From Nereida sp965655635 (lineage in GTDB: Bacteria; Pseudomonadota; Alphaproteobacteria; Rhodobacterales; Rhodobacteraceae), in contig NZ_CBFHHE010000003.1 in NCBI RefSeq assembly GCF_965655635.1, forward strand, positions 1 through 64,000: a stretch of DNA of 64,000 nt. The letters run 5' to 3'. The notes under the pieces are model-generated. The model was not told the origin of the DNA. It made no database searches and saw nothing but the letters and a program-made list of their open reading frames with translations. Below are positions 33,824 through 41,905 of the stretch, piece by piece. Made by a program: the position numbers and the translations under genes. Positions within the stretch are counted from its first letter, which is position 1, and every line of letters starts with the position of its first letter.

Positions 33824-33899
33824 GGCCCCGTGGCTCAGCAGGATAGAGCAGCCCCTCCTAAGGGGCAGGTTGCAGGTTCGAATCCTGCCGGGGCCGCCA
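33824..33899 (+). tRNA. tRNA-Arg (anticodon CCT)
   Basis: A complete cloverleaf with encoded CCA: acceptor GGCCCCG/CGGGGCC, D stem GCTC/GAGC, T stem GCAGG/CCTGC with TTCGAAT loop, discriminator G. The anticodon region reads GCCCCTCCTAAGGGGC. The best five-pair stem GCCCC/GGGGC leaves only a six-base loop TCCTAA, whereas the normal seven-base loop CTCCTAA leaves just three good pairs. CCT is the clear anticodon. The gene is one base shorter than expected there. It ends two bases before the stop of the convergent winged-helix gene. Confidence 0.9.
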
Positions 33900-33900
33900 A

Positions 33901-34599
33901 CTATACCATTCTGATGACGGTGCTATCGATCGACAGCATATAGCCTTTGCGCGCGATGTTTTTGACCAGTAACTCGCTTACCATTTGGTTGCCTAGCGCA
34001 TCTCGAAGGCGTTTGATCCGTGTTGCGCCTGCCGCTTCGTCGCAATCTGATGAAAGGCGCCCAGATATCATCGCCTCCAGTTCGGCCCCGTTCAGGATGT
34101 CTCCGTCCATACGCGCTTCGGCCAAGACACTTAGGGTTTCGATCGCCGCAGGGGTAAGCTTAAATTCCATATTGTTGAGGTAAACCGTGTTTTCCTCGCG
34201 GCTAATCAACAGGCTGTTCACTTCCATGCCTGTACGCTCAATTGTCGCCATGCGTTTGTTCAAGCCCACAAGCATTAGCAAAAAAGTGAGTGCGGCAATA
34301 AGCAGAGCGGTCGCAAAAATGAGCAGCACCAAGATAACCATCCGGTAGCTTGCGAGGGTTTCAGAGAACGCAGTGCCAGAGCCCGCGAGTATTTCCAGAA
34401 GCTTGATTTCTGCGCCTGACGTTAGATCGTCGTTTGCAATAAAAAGTGCTTCAACACGCGCGTTGAACATTCCGGCATCTGGCAGTATAAAAACCAAAAG
34501 GAACGCAGCCAACAGCAAAATGACGATCACACTGGTGATGCCAATTGCCACTGTGCGGCTTCCCAAAACGCGGGCATCAGTAACGGAGGAAGAACGCAC
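33901..34599 (-). CDS. Membrane-anchored winged-helix regulator
   Basis: About 232 residues: an N-terminal membrane helix (about 16-38), a periplasmic loop of about 45 residues, a second helix (about 85-112) and a cytoplasmic C-terminal domain (about 135-225). That domain resembles an OmpR/ToxR-type winged helix (FKLTPAAIETLSVLAEAR, then RIKRLRDALGNQ and ARKGYML). This is the reverse order of ToxR, whose DNA-binding part is N-terminal. The GTG at 34599 is chosen because GAGGAGG lies eight bases upstream. It overlaps the upstream secreted-protein gene by 23 bases, so they form one unit. Confidence 0.68.
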   Translation of the reverse strand: MRSSSVTDARVLGSRTVAIGITSVIVILLLAAFLLVFILPDAGMFNARVEALFIANDDLTSGAEIKLLEILAGSGTAFSETLASYRMVILVLLIFATALLIAALTFLLMLVGLNKRMATIERTGMEVNSLLISREENTVYLNNMEFKLTPAAIETLSVLAEARMDGDILNGAELEAMISGRLSSDCDEAAGATRIKRLRDALGNQMVSELLVKNIARKGYMLSIDSTVIRMV

Positions 34600-34858
34600 C
34601 AGCAGCCTCCTCTTTTGTGTTGAGTTGCGCCTCACTAAAAACAGACAGAACCGTTAGCAGTGTCCAGTTTTTCTGTTCAAGACGTGCGGCCAGCACTTTT
34701 GCAGCGGCTGCGACGTTGCAGCTATCGTCGGGTACTTGTGCCACGCCGTAATGAAGCCTCAATGGATCATCCTGCTTGGCTTTATAGTCTGCGTAACAGG
34801 CTGCCTGAGCAGGCACGGTAAGAACAGCGGTAAATAACAATGCGATAAGAATTTTCAT
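34577..34858 (-). CDS. Small secreted protein upstream of the membrane regulator
   Basis: A 93-residue protein with a signal peptide (about 1-19, cleaved after AQA) and two cysteines in the mature part. The mature part is one small domain of about 74 residues with helices near its C terminus (AAAAKVLAARLEQKNW, FSEAQLNTKEEAAGAF). No family recognised. It is co-translated with the membrane winged-helix regulator and could sense for it or be its periplasmic partner (inference). Confidence 0.6.
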   Translation of the reverse strand: MKILIALLFTAVLTVPAQAACYADYKAKQDDPLRLHYGVAQVPDDSCNVAAAAKVLAARLEQKNWTLLTVLSVFSEAQLNTKEEAAGAFFLRY

Positions 34859-35018
34859 ACCTATCATAAAGCGTCACTCGTCGCGGATATTCAATAACAG
34901 CGCGCGGGTTATCGCCTAACAGCTCGGCGATATTGAGCAACATTGTGACTGCTGAGCATGGTCGCTTCATCATGCTTGCGGGCCGTCCCAAGCACAATTC
35001 AACGTATGGAGCACCCAA

Positions 35019-35444
35019 ATGAAACGTTTCTTGATTACTACTGTTACCGCAATTTCTATTGGCACCACATCAATTTCGGCATCCGCGACCCCTGCACGAG
35101 CAGGCGGCTCCGATGTTGCTGAGGTGCTTGGTGCTTTGGCATTATTTGCGATCATCGCTGTCGGGATCGAGCACGAAAGAAAGTCTGAAAAGAAAAAGCA
35201 ACACACCACAAAACCGCGTGTTGTCCGCCAACCGGTTGCTCTTCCAGGACGCTGTGTTCGCCGCTTAGAGAATAATCAAGGCACACGACGTGTTGTGGCG
35301 CGGGGCTGTCTGGAGCGTCACTATGCAGCAGCAGGATCATTGCCCCGTTATTGCACGACACGGTTCAAAAATGCGCGGGGCAACACGCGCAAGGGGTATG
35401 ATTTGCGCTGCCTACGGTCGGATGGCTACCGCGTTATTCGTTAA
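35019..35444 (+). CDS. Secreted basic hypothetical protein
   Basis: A 141-residue protein with a signal peptide (about 1-29), a second hydrophobic stretch (about 36-52), a Lys/Glu-rich linker and a basic C-terminal domain containing four cysteines (GRCVRRLENN, RGCLERHYA, RYCTTRF, DLRCLRSDGYRV). It may be membrane-anchored by the second segment with the Cys domain exposed. No named family. A strong terminator follows. Confidence 0.65.
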   Translation: MKRFLITTVTAISIGTTSISASATPARAGGSDVAEVLGALALFAIIAVGIEHERKSEKKKQHTTKPRVVRQPVALPGRCVRRLENNQGTRRVVARGCLERHYAAAGSLPRYCTTRFKNARGNTRKGYDLRCLRSDGYRVIR

Positions 35445-35461
35445 GCCCACCAAACTGTTTG

Positions 35462-35502
35462 GGCCGCCTGTGATCCGCTCTGGTCTCGGGCGGCCGTTTT
35501 TG
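35462..35502 (+). terminator. Intrinsic terminator after the secreted protein gene
   Basis: GGCCGCC (35462-35468) pairs with GGCGGCC (35489-35495) around a 20-base loop, followed by GTTTTTGG. It lies between the secreted-protein gene and rnhB on the same strand. Confidence 0.6.
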
Positions 35503-35515
35503 GTTTAGGAAGACT

Positions 35516-36127
35516 ATGAAAACATTCCCCACATTCGATCTTGAAAGTGAACTTTACACATCAGGCCACGCGCGCATCATCGGCGTGGATGAAGTGGGCA
35601 GAGGGCCTCTTGCAGGACCGGTCGTTGCAGCGGCAGTGTGGCTTGATCCAAGCAATATTCCAGATGGGCTGAACGACAGTAAAAAAGTGCCGCTGAAACG
35701 CCGCAACGCCCTTGCTGAGCTTTTGCCGCAGATCGCTGATGTATTTATTGGCGAGGCGAGTGTGGAGGAAATTGATGAGTTAAACATTTTGCGCGCCAGT
35801 CACCTTGCGATGGAGCGTGCTGTCGCGGGTCTCAATGTACCGGCAGATTTTGCGCTGGTTGATGGCAATCTAATCCCGCGCGATCTTGCGGTGCCTGCCC
35901 GTGCAGTTGTCAAAGGCGATGCCATTTCACAGTCGATTGCGGCGGCGTCCATTGTTGCAAAAGTGCGACGCGATCATCTCATGTTGTCTTTAGCGCAACA
36001 GTACCCGGGATATGGGTGGGAAAAGAACCAAGGTTACCCGACTAAGGCGCATCGAGAGGCGCTCCAAAATCTTGGTGTAACCCCACACCATAGACGTTCG
36101 TTCAAACCAGTACACAATATGTTGTGA
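35516..36127 (+). CDS. rnhB: Ribonuclease HII
   Basis: A 203-residue RNase HII that removes ribonucleotides from DNA. Catalytic DE pair in GVDEVGRGPLAGPVVAAAV (near 23-41), later Asp in FALVDGNLIPR near 117 and ASIVAKVRRDHLM near 144; the GYPTKAHREAL stretch near 178 is typical. AGGAAG precedes the ATG. Just after the stop, a short TGTTG-TGA-CAACA hairpin followed by AATTTTTC (36120-36139) could be a weak terminator. It precedes ccrM in the same direction, as in many alphaproteobacteria. Confidence 0.95.
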   Translation: MKTFPTFDLESELYTSGHARIIGVDEVGRGPLAGPVVAAAVWLDPSNIPDGLNDSKKVPLKRRNALAELLPQIADVFIGEASVEEIDELNILRASHLAMERAVAGLNVPADFALVDGNLIPRDLAVPARAVVKGDAISQSIAAASIVAKVRRDHLMLSLAQQYPGYGWEKNQGYPTKAHREALQNLGVTPHHRRSFKPVHNML

Positions 36128-36149
36128 CAACAAATTTTTCTAACATATT

Positions 36150-36188
36150 GATTCAAAAAAGAAATTGACCACGAATCGTCTCTGACTC
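36150..36188. promoter_or_regulatory. Cluster of three GANTC sites upstream of ccrM
   Basis: GATTC at 36150-36154, GAATC at 36173-36177 and GACTC at 36184-36188, all within 39 bases and 49-87 bases before the ccrM start. GANTC is the recognition site of CcrM itself. In Caulobacter two GANTC sites in the ccrM promoter make its transcription depend on methylation state. The cluster suggests the same autoregulation here. Confidence 0.7.
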
Positions 36189-36236
36189 ATGTTGGTAGAA
36201 ACAAATGACCACACAACGTGGCACTATGAGGCAGAC

Positions 36237-37343
36237 ATGACAAAGACAAAAACAAAGGCAGCCCAGGCGGCGCTGCCCCTCAATACTATTTTGGACGGCG
36301 ACTGCATTGAGCGGATGAATGCACTGCCTGAGAACAGTGTAGACCTGATTTTCGCAGACCCACCCTATAACCTGCAATTGAAGGGTGAGTTGCACCGGCC
36401 GGACAACTCTAAGGTCGATGCGGTTGATAACGATTGGGATCAGTTCGACAGTTTTAAAGCATATGACCGCTTTACACGTGACTGGCTTGCTGCGGCACGC
36501 CGCTTGCTCAAGCCAAATGGTGCGATCTGGGTGATTGGCAGTTACCACAACGTGTTCCGCATGGGCGCTGAACTGCAGAACCAAGGGTTCTGGATTTTGA
36601 ACGATGTAGTGTGGCGCAAGTCTAACCCAATGCCGAATTTCCGCGGTAAACGCCTGACCAACGCGCATGAGACGTTGATCTGGGCGTCAAAGCAGGAAGC
36701 CAGCAAATATACGTTCAACTATGAGGCGCTGAAGTCGTTGAACGAAGGTGTTCAGATGCGCTCTGATTGGGTCTTACCAATTTGCACGGGCCATGAGCGC
36801 ATTAAGAACGAAAACGGCGACAAAGCGCATCCAACACAAAAGCCGCACAGCCTGTTGCACCGTGTTTTGGTGGCGACGACAAATCCAGGTGATGTGGTTC
36901 TTGACCCATTCTTCGGCACGGGCACAACGGGCGCTGTTGCCAAGATGCTTGGCCGCGAGTTTATCGGCATTGAGCGTGAAGCTGAGTACCGTGCAGTTGC
37001 TGAAAAACGTATCGCTGCGGTTCGTAAGTTTGACAAAGATGCGCTTCAGGTTACGCAATCAAAGCGTGCTGAGCCACGTGTGCCGTTCGGCCAGCTTGTT
37101 GAGCGCGGCATGTTGCGTCCGGGCGAAGTTCTTACATCGCCACGTGGTCAGGTCGCAAAAGTACGTGCTGACGGAACACTGGTTGCGCACGATGTGAAGG
37201 GGTCTATCCACCAAGTAGGCGCCGCGATTGAGGGCGCGCCAAGCTGCAACGGCTGGACCTATTGGCACTACAAAAACGAAGGTCAAAAGATGCCAATTGA
37301 TGTTCTGCGTCAGCAAATTCGCGCTGAGATGAAGAACATCTAA
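36237..37343 (+). CDS. ccrM: Cell-cycle-regulated DNA adenine methyltransferase (GANTC)
   Basis: A 368-residue beta-class N6-adenine methyltransferase. The catalytic DPPY is in LIFADPPYNLQL near residues 38-49, the SAM motif FxGxG is VLDPFFGTGTTGAVAKMLG near 222-240, and the GANTC-type C-terminal domain (about 280-368, FGQLVERGMLRPGEVL and SPRG) is present, which separates CcrM from other methyltransferases. The ATG at 36237 gives the normal length. CcrM re-methylates the chromosome late in the cell cycle. A triple GANTC cluster lies in its upstream region. Confidence 0.96.
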   Translation: MTKTKTKAAQAALPLNTILDGDCIERMNALPENSVDLIFADPPYNLQLKGELHRPDNSKVDAVDNDWDQFDSFKAYDRFTRDWLAAARRLLKPNGAIWVIGSYHNVFRMGAELQNQGFWILNDVVWRKSNPMPNFRGKRLTNAHETLIWASKQEASKYTFNYEALKSLNEGVQMRSDWVLPICTGHERIKNENGDKAHPTQKPHSLLHRVLVATTNPGDVVLDPFFGTGTTGAVAKMLGREFIGIEREAEYRAVAEKRIAAVRKFDKDALQVTQSKRAEPRVPFGQLVERGMLRPGEVLTSPRGQVAKVRADGTLVAHDVKGSIHQVGAAIEGAPSCNGWTYWHYKNEGQKMPIDVLRQQIRAEMKNI

Positions 37344-37406
37344 ACCCCCTAAGTTTACAACAGTTACCGCCAGCGCTTGCGATTTTTCACGCCAGCGCAC
37401 ACCTTA

Positions 37407-37444
37407 CCCTCGTCTGCTTTTCAAAAGCGACGGGGGTTTTTTTG
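37407..37444 (+). terminator. Terminator downstream of ccrM
   Basis: CCCTCGTC pairs with GACGGGGG (one G-U pair), enclosing a perfect inner GCTTTT/AAAAGC stem, followed by TTTTTTTG. It ends just before the convergent alkB stop. Confidence 0.8.
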
Positions 37445-37445
37445 T

Positions 37446-38564
37446 TTAGCGGGGCGGCGGATTTGAACCGTCATTATAGGGCTGCCAATCTGTGATCTGT
37501 GGATAGTGCTGTTTGCGCCATTGCCGGACACGCTGGTTCATGCGCCTACGCCAAAGGGGTGGGATCATGGCCAGCATTGTCATCACGGGGTAACCGTACG
37601 GCAATTGCGGGGCCTCTTCTGTGCTGTAATTCTGTAAAAGCGGAAACCGGCGGTCAGGTTTGTAATGATGATCTGAGTGCCGTTGAAGATTTATCAGAAG
37701 CCAGTTTGATGCCTTTTGCGCTGCGTTCCACGAGTGATGTGGCTTTACATGCTCATATTTGCCGTCACCAATATGCGCCCGCGTCAGGCCGTAGTGTTCA
37801 ATGTAATTCACCAGTTCGAGCTGCCAAATGGCCACGGCGGCTTGCAACACAAATAACCCGACCCCGACAAAACCACCCAGCACAAAGGCAAGCGTAAGCA
37901 TGCCCAATTGCAGTGCCCAATATTTGAAAAACGGGTTGCTGGGGTGCGTCCAAGTTTTGGATTTGCGAGCAAGCATCGCCGCTTCTGCCCTAAATGCTGA
38001 CTGCCAACACGCCCGCAAAACACGTGGGAAGAATCTGTGAAACCCCTCGTTATATCGTGCGGTAACAGGGTCACGCGGGGTAGCAACGTAGCGGTGGTGA
38101 ACCAAAAGGTGCTCCGACCGAAAGTGTGAATAGAGCGCCATGGCCAACAAGATGTCCGCCAAAACACGCTCAATCTTGGGCTTTTGATGCATCAGCTCAT
38201 GACTGTAGTTGATGCCAACGGTACCGGTAATCACGCCCATCCCGACAAACAAAAAGACCACTTCCCAAGTGGCCAGATGCCCAGAGTGTAGCGTGAACCA
38301 AAGCACACCAAAGAGCGTGCAAAACTGTACTGGCGCCCAAATCAGTGTGATTAAGCGGTACCAAAACAGATATGTGTCTGAGGTTTGTGGATCCTCGTTT
38401 TGCTCGTTCAATCCAGCGAAAGCATCAACGATCGAAAAGAGATCCCACGCGGCAATTGGTAAGGCGAAAACCCAAACGCCACCAAATACTGCACCGATCC
38501 AGATCAATGGGATCAGCCCGAGCGATAGCCAAAAAGGCAGCGCTTTGCTGAATGATGATGCCAT
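37446..38564 (-). CDS. alkB: Alkane 1-monooxygenase (AlkB-type)
   Basis: A 372-residue membrane di-iron hydroxylase with about six helices. The three histidine boxes are visible: NYSHELMHQKPK near 119, SEHLLVHHRYVATP near 149-162, and NLQRHSDHHYKPDRRF near 289-304, plus the NYIEHYGL signature near 253. It hydroxylates medium-chain alkanes at the terminal carbon, feeding beta-oxidation. No rubredoxin, alcohol dehydrogenase or alkS-like regulator is adjacent, so its redox partner must be encoded elsewhere. Family assignment is strong; substrate range unknown. Confidence 0.9.
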   Translation of the reverse strand: MASSFSKALPFWLSLGLIPLIWIGAVFGGVWVFALPIAAWDLFSIVDAFAGLNEQNEDPQTSDTYLFWYRLITLIWAPVQFCTLFGVLWFTLHSGHLATWEVVFLFVGMGVITGTVGINYSHELMHQKPKIERVLADILLAMALYSHFRSEHLLVHHRYVATPRDPVTARYNEGFHRFFPRVLRACWQSAFRAEAAMLARKSKTWTHPSNPFFKYWALQLGMLTLAFVLGGFVGVGLFVLQAAVAIWQLELVNYIEHYGLTRAHIGDGKYEHVKPHHSWNAAQKASNWLLINLQRHSDHHYKPDRRFPLLQNYSTEEAPQLPYGYPVMTMLAMIPPLWRRRMNQRVRQWRKQHYPQITDWQPYNDGSNPPPR

Positions 38565-38632
38565 TTGAGAACCCTCCGAAACATTTACTTAGCTACAGTA
38601 TATTAAAAACAGCTTTAGGCTCAAATATGGCG

Positions 38633-39733
38633 TTATGCCTCGCGGGCGATATTCCAAACCTTGCGCATTACAGTGGGCAGGGCCGATGGTTCAAACGCAT
38701 GCTTTTCAACCCAATGGCGGCCTGAAACCATCGGTAAACCTTCAACTGTTGCGACCATTACGTCCAATCGCAGATGAAAGTGGGTAAAGGTATGCAGGGC
38801 CTGTGCGTTCACTTTCGTCCATGTCATATCAAGCGGTGGTGCGGGCGATGGCTCGTCGCCCCAGTCACTGGTAGGCCAGCCGAGCATACCGCCAAGTAGA
38901 CCTTTTTCGGGACGGGTTTCGAGCAGTAACGCGCCTGTATTGCTACGAACCACATAGGCAATCCCGTGGCGGCTTGGTTTAGGCTTTTTGGGCGTCTTCT
39001 TGGGCAGTTCTGGGGCAGTTCCGTTTTGACGCGCCAAGCAGGGTGTCCGCCATGGGCAAATGCCGCAAGCGGGGTTCTTTGGGGTGCAAATGGTGGCGCC
39101 CAAATCCATGACGGCTTGGGCGTAGTCCCCTGCACGGGCGCGTGGCGTCAACTCAGCTGTTTTGGCATATAGTTCAGGTTTTGCGACAGGCAGAGGCGTA
39201 TGAATATCAAAGAGGCGTGCCACCACGCGCTCAACATTGCCGTCCATCACAGGTGACGGCTCATCGAACGCAATCGAGGATACTGCGGCGGCAGTATAGG
39301 GGCCGATGCCGGGTAGTTTAATCAGCTCATCATAGGTTTGGGGGAACGCACCGAGTTGGGAGACTGCGCGTGCGCATTTGAGCAAGTTGCGCGCGCGGGC
39401 GTAGTATCCAAGACCCGCCCAATAGGCCATGACATCAGCGTCTTGCGCAGCAGCAAGGTCATCGACTGTTGGCCAGCGGTTTGTGAATTTGATGAAGTAG
39501 TCACGGACTGTCGCAACAGTGGTCTGTTGCAACATGATTTCTGACATCCACACACGGTATGGATCGGGCTTTACGCCAGCTTGCTTTGCAGCGGGTGGCG
39601 TGCGCCATGGCATTTCACGGGCGTTGATGTCATACCATTGCAGTAGGTCGTCGCTGTTTGGGTGTGTCACAAAGGGACGCCTTTTTGGTAAGATCGGACA
39701 GATTCGGAGCGCAGTATCTTGCGTCTGCACCAT
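38633..39733 (-). CDS. mutY: A/G-specific adenine glycosylase
   Basis: An enzyme of up to 366 residues that excises adenine opposite 8-oxoguanine. The HhH motif and catalytic Asp lie in LPGIGPYTAAAVSSIAFDEPSPVMDGNVERVVARLF near 140-175, and the [4Fe-4S] cluster cysteines in CTPKNPACGICPWRTPCLA near 217-235. A C-terminal Nudix-like domain (NTGALLLETRPEKGLLGGMLGWP) senses the 8-oxoG. The start is uncertain: a GTG at 39670 (VTHPNSDDLL) would remove an untypical 21-residue leader. Divergent from the DciA-like gene. Confidence 0.93.
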   Translation of the reverse strand: MVQTQDTALRICPILPKRRPFVTHPNSDDLLQWYDINAREMPWRTPPAAKQAGVKPDPYRVWMSEIMLQQTTVATVRDYFIKFTNRWPTVDDLAAAQDADVMAYWAGLGYYARARNLLKCARAVSQLGAFPQTYDELIKLPGIGPYTAAAVSSIAFDEPSPVMDGNVERVVARLFDIHTPLPVAKPELYAKTAELTPRARAGDYAQAVMDLGATICTPKNPACGICPWRTPCLARQNGTAPELPKKTPKKPKPSRHGIAYVVRSNTGALLLETRPEKGLLGGMLGWPTSDWGDEPSPAPPLDMTWTKVNAQALHTFTHFHLRLDVMVATVEGLPMVSGRHWVEKHAFEPSALPTVMRKVWNIAREA

Positions 39734-39768
39734 AAATTAGAGCCAAATTCAGTCGGAACAATAATCCC

Positions 39769-40275
39769 ATGCGGCGATACTCTACAACCAAAGGCTTCAA
39801 GACGACGTCCTCTCTTTTGCAAAAGCGCATTAGAAATGCGTCGGAAAGCCGTGGGTTCGCGCAAACACGCCTACTGACCAATTGGGAAGAGATCGTTGGC
39901 GCAGATATTGCGCAATGTGCTGTGCCGATTGAAGTAAAGTTTGGTCGTGGTTTTGGTGGGACGCTGACTATTTTGACAACAGGCGCGCATGCTTCGCTGT
40001 TGCAGATGCAAGTGCCGCAAATCCAAGATAAGGTTAATGCATGTTACGGCTACAATGCCATTGCAAAAATCCGGATTACGCAAACCGCGCCAACGGGCTT
40101 TAATCAGGGTAGGGTTCAATTCGGGGATTCACAAACGGCCAAGGCACAGCCGCCCGCCGAAGTTACCAAAGCTGCTGACAATGTCGTGTCTGATGTCGCG
40201 GATGATGGATTGCGCCTTGCGCTTGCCGCGCTTGGGGCCAATGTTATGCACAAGTCAAAGCGCAAGAATAGGTGA
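39769..40275 (+). CDS. DUF721 (DciA-like) protein
   Basis: A 168-residue protein whose first half, TRLLTNWEEIVGADIAQCAVPIEVKF (about 35-60), matches the DUF721 domain shared with DciA, the replicative-helicase loader of bacteria lacking DnaC/DnaI. The C-terminal half is Ala/Asp-rich and less conserved. Alphaproteobacteria usually carry this gene near mutY as here. DciA role is inferred by family. It overlaps the downstream dsbA-like start by four bases. Confidence 0.8.
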   Translation: MRRYSTTKGFKTTSSLLQKRIRNASESRGFAQTRLLTNWEEIVGADIAQCAVPIEVKFGRGFGGTLTILTTGAHASLLQMQVPQIQDKVNACYGYNAIAKIRITQTAPTGFNQGRVQFGDSQTAKAQPPAEVTKAADNVVSDVADDGLRLALAALGANVMHKSKRKNR

Positions 40276-40925
40276 GTAAGATGAACAAAGGTTTTCTGGC
40301 AATAGCAGCCGTAATCGTAGCGGTTGCCGGGGGGGCTGGTTGGTATTTTGGCGGCTCAAGCGAGCCTGCCGAGGCAGCAGTTGAGACAGTAGCAATGGTG
40401 GACGGGGTACAAGAGATGACCCTTGGTGCGGATGATGCACCCGTCGAGATCATTGAGTACGCCAGCTACACATGTCCGCATTGCGCGCGTTTTCACGAAG
40501 GCCCGTTCAAGCAATTGAAGACGGACTACATCGATACGGGCAAAGTGAAATTCACCTACCGCGAAGTGTATTTTGATCGCTTCGGGCTTTGGGGTTCAAT
40601 GGTGGCCCGATGTGGTGGCGAGCAAAAGTTCTTCGGCATCACCACTGAACTTTATGCACAGCAATCTGAGTGGGCGCGTCTGCAAGACCCCGTCGCCATC
40701 GCGGATGCCTTGCGCAAGATTGGCCGTACAGCCGGGATGAACAACGATCAATTGGACGCCTGCCTCAATGACGCAGAGCAGGCTGAAACGCTTGTGGCTT
40801 GGTACGAGGCAAATGCCGCCCGTGACGGCATCTCATCGACGCCGTCTTTTGTTATTGATGGGCGGACCTACTCAAACATGAACTTCGCTGAGTTTCAGTC
40901 AATCATCGATGAAAAGTTGAACTAA
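40272..40925 (+). CDS. DsbA-family thiol-disulfide protein, membrane-anchored
   Basis: A 217-residue protein with an N-terminal hydrophobic anchor (about 6-24), then a thioredoxin fold with an inserted helical domain. The active site is YTCPHCARFH near 72-81 (CPHC as in DsbA), and the cis-Pro loop is STPSFVIDG near 194-202. It probably introduces disulfides in periplasmic proteins. Start is GTG overlapping the previous gene, or ATG nine bases later. The mutY/DciA/DsbA cluster is a known alphaproteobacterial arrangement. Confidence 0.88.
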   Translation: MSKMNKGFLAIAAVIVAVAGGAGWYFGGSSEPAEAAVETVAMVDGVQEMTLGADDAPVEIIEYASYTCPHCARFHEGPFKQLKTDYIDTGKVKFTYREVYFDRFGLWGSMVARCGGEQKFFGITTELYAQQSEWARLQDPVAIADALRKIGRTAGMNNDQLDACLNDAEQAETLVAWYEANAARDGISSTPSFVIDGRTYSNMNFAEFQSIIDEKLN

Positions 40926-41902
40926 AGTCCGAGCCGATCCAGCAACGCGTTAATTTCAGCCTTGTCGTGAAATGCAAGTCGTACTGGCAAAGCTAACACT
41001 TTACTCCTAAAGGCGTCGGGCAATCGCACGGCGTCTTTTTCCGTTGTGACCAATTGTGCAGGCAGGGCGCGGGCCTCTGCCTCAAGACGGGCCATCAGGG
41101 TAGGTGTTAGTGGTTGGTGATCGGCCAAAGCTTCGGCGCGCTTTATATCCGCGCCAGTAGCTTTCAGTGTGGCAAAAAACTTCTCTGGGTGACCGATACC
41201 TGCAAAGGCCAGCACTGGCAGATCGGTCCAGACCATACCGGTTTGTAGTGGGACAAGATGTCCTGTGACATGCGGGCAGTGGATGGTTTTCCCCCATTGC
41301 TCCTCAAAGGTTTTCTGTGCCGGCTGTGGCCCGATAGAAAGTAGTAAATCCGCCCGTTTCAGTCCCGCTTGAACCGGTTCGCGTAGCGGTCCAGCAGGTA
41401 TTGTCCGACCATTGCCAAAGCCCTTTACGGCGTCAACGACAACAATACTTGCGTCCTTGGAAACATCAGGGTTCTGAAAGCCGTCATCCATCAAGATGAC
41501 ATCAACCCCAAGTGTATCTGCCAAAGCGGCCCCTGCTGATCGATCTTTGGCTACAATCGTTGGGGCAAAAGCAGAAAGCAACAAAGGCTCATCGCCTACT
41601 TGATCAGCAGTATGTTGGGGGGTGACTAGGATAGGCCTTTCAAGGCTGCCCCCATAGCCGCGGGACAAGCAAGCGACGCTGTTGCCGCGCTCGGTTATTT
41701 GTCGAATGAGTGCAATGGTAGTCGGTGTTTTGCCTGTGCCACCTGCGTTAATGTTGCCGACACAAATGGTCTTGGCCTGCGGTTTGGTTTTGGCGGGCTG
41801 TGCAACACGGCGCTTGGTCGCCAAAGCGTACAGCGACCCCAAAGGTGACAATAACGCACCACGAATATCTGTTGGCCGGTACCAAAATGAAGGCGCGCGC
41901 AT
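40922..41902 (-). CDS. lpxK: Tetraacyldisaccharide 4'-kinase
   Basis: A 326-residue lipid A kinase at the inner membrane. The P-loop-like segment is VGNINAGGTGKTPTTIAL near 48-65, followed by SRGYGGSLERP near 78 and the acidic DVILMDDGFQNPDVSKD near 133-149, all typical of LpxK. It phosphorylates the 4' position of the lipid A precursor. It follows waaA by three bases, in the usual alphaproteobacterial waaA-lpxK operon, and ends convergent with the dsbA-like gene. Confidence 0.95.
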   Translation of the reverse strand: MRAPSFWYRPTDIRGALLSPLGSLYALATKRRVAQPAKTKPQAKTICVGNINAGGTGKTPTTIALIRQITERGNSVACLSRGYGGSLERPILVTPQHTADQVGDEPLLLSAFAPTIVAKDRSAGAALADTLGVDVILMDDGFQNPDVSKDASIVVVDAVKGFGNGRTIPAGPLREPVQAGLKRADLLLSIGPQPAQKTFEEQWGKTIHCPHVTGHLVPLQTGMVWTDLPVLAFAGIGHPEKFFATLKATGADIKRAEALADHQPLTPTLMARLEAEARALPAQLVTTEKDAVRLPDAFRSKVLALPVRLAFHDKAEINALLDRLGL

Positions 41903-41905
41903 CTG

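Noticed and set aside
33700..35020. Integrated island at the tRNA-Arg gene, suggested by three unknown genes next to it
   Set aside because: No integrase, no repeat of the tRNA 3' end within view, and base composition is like the surroundings.
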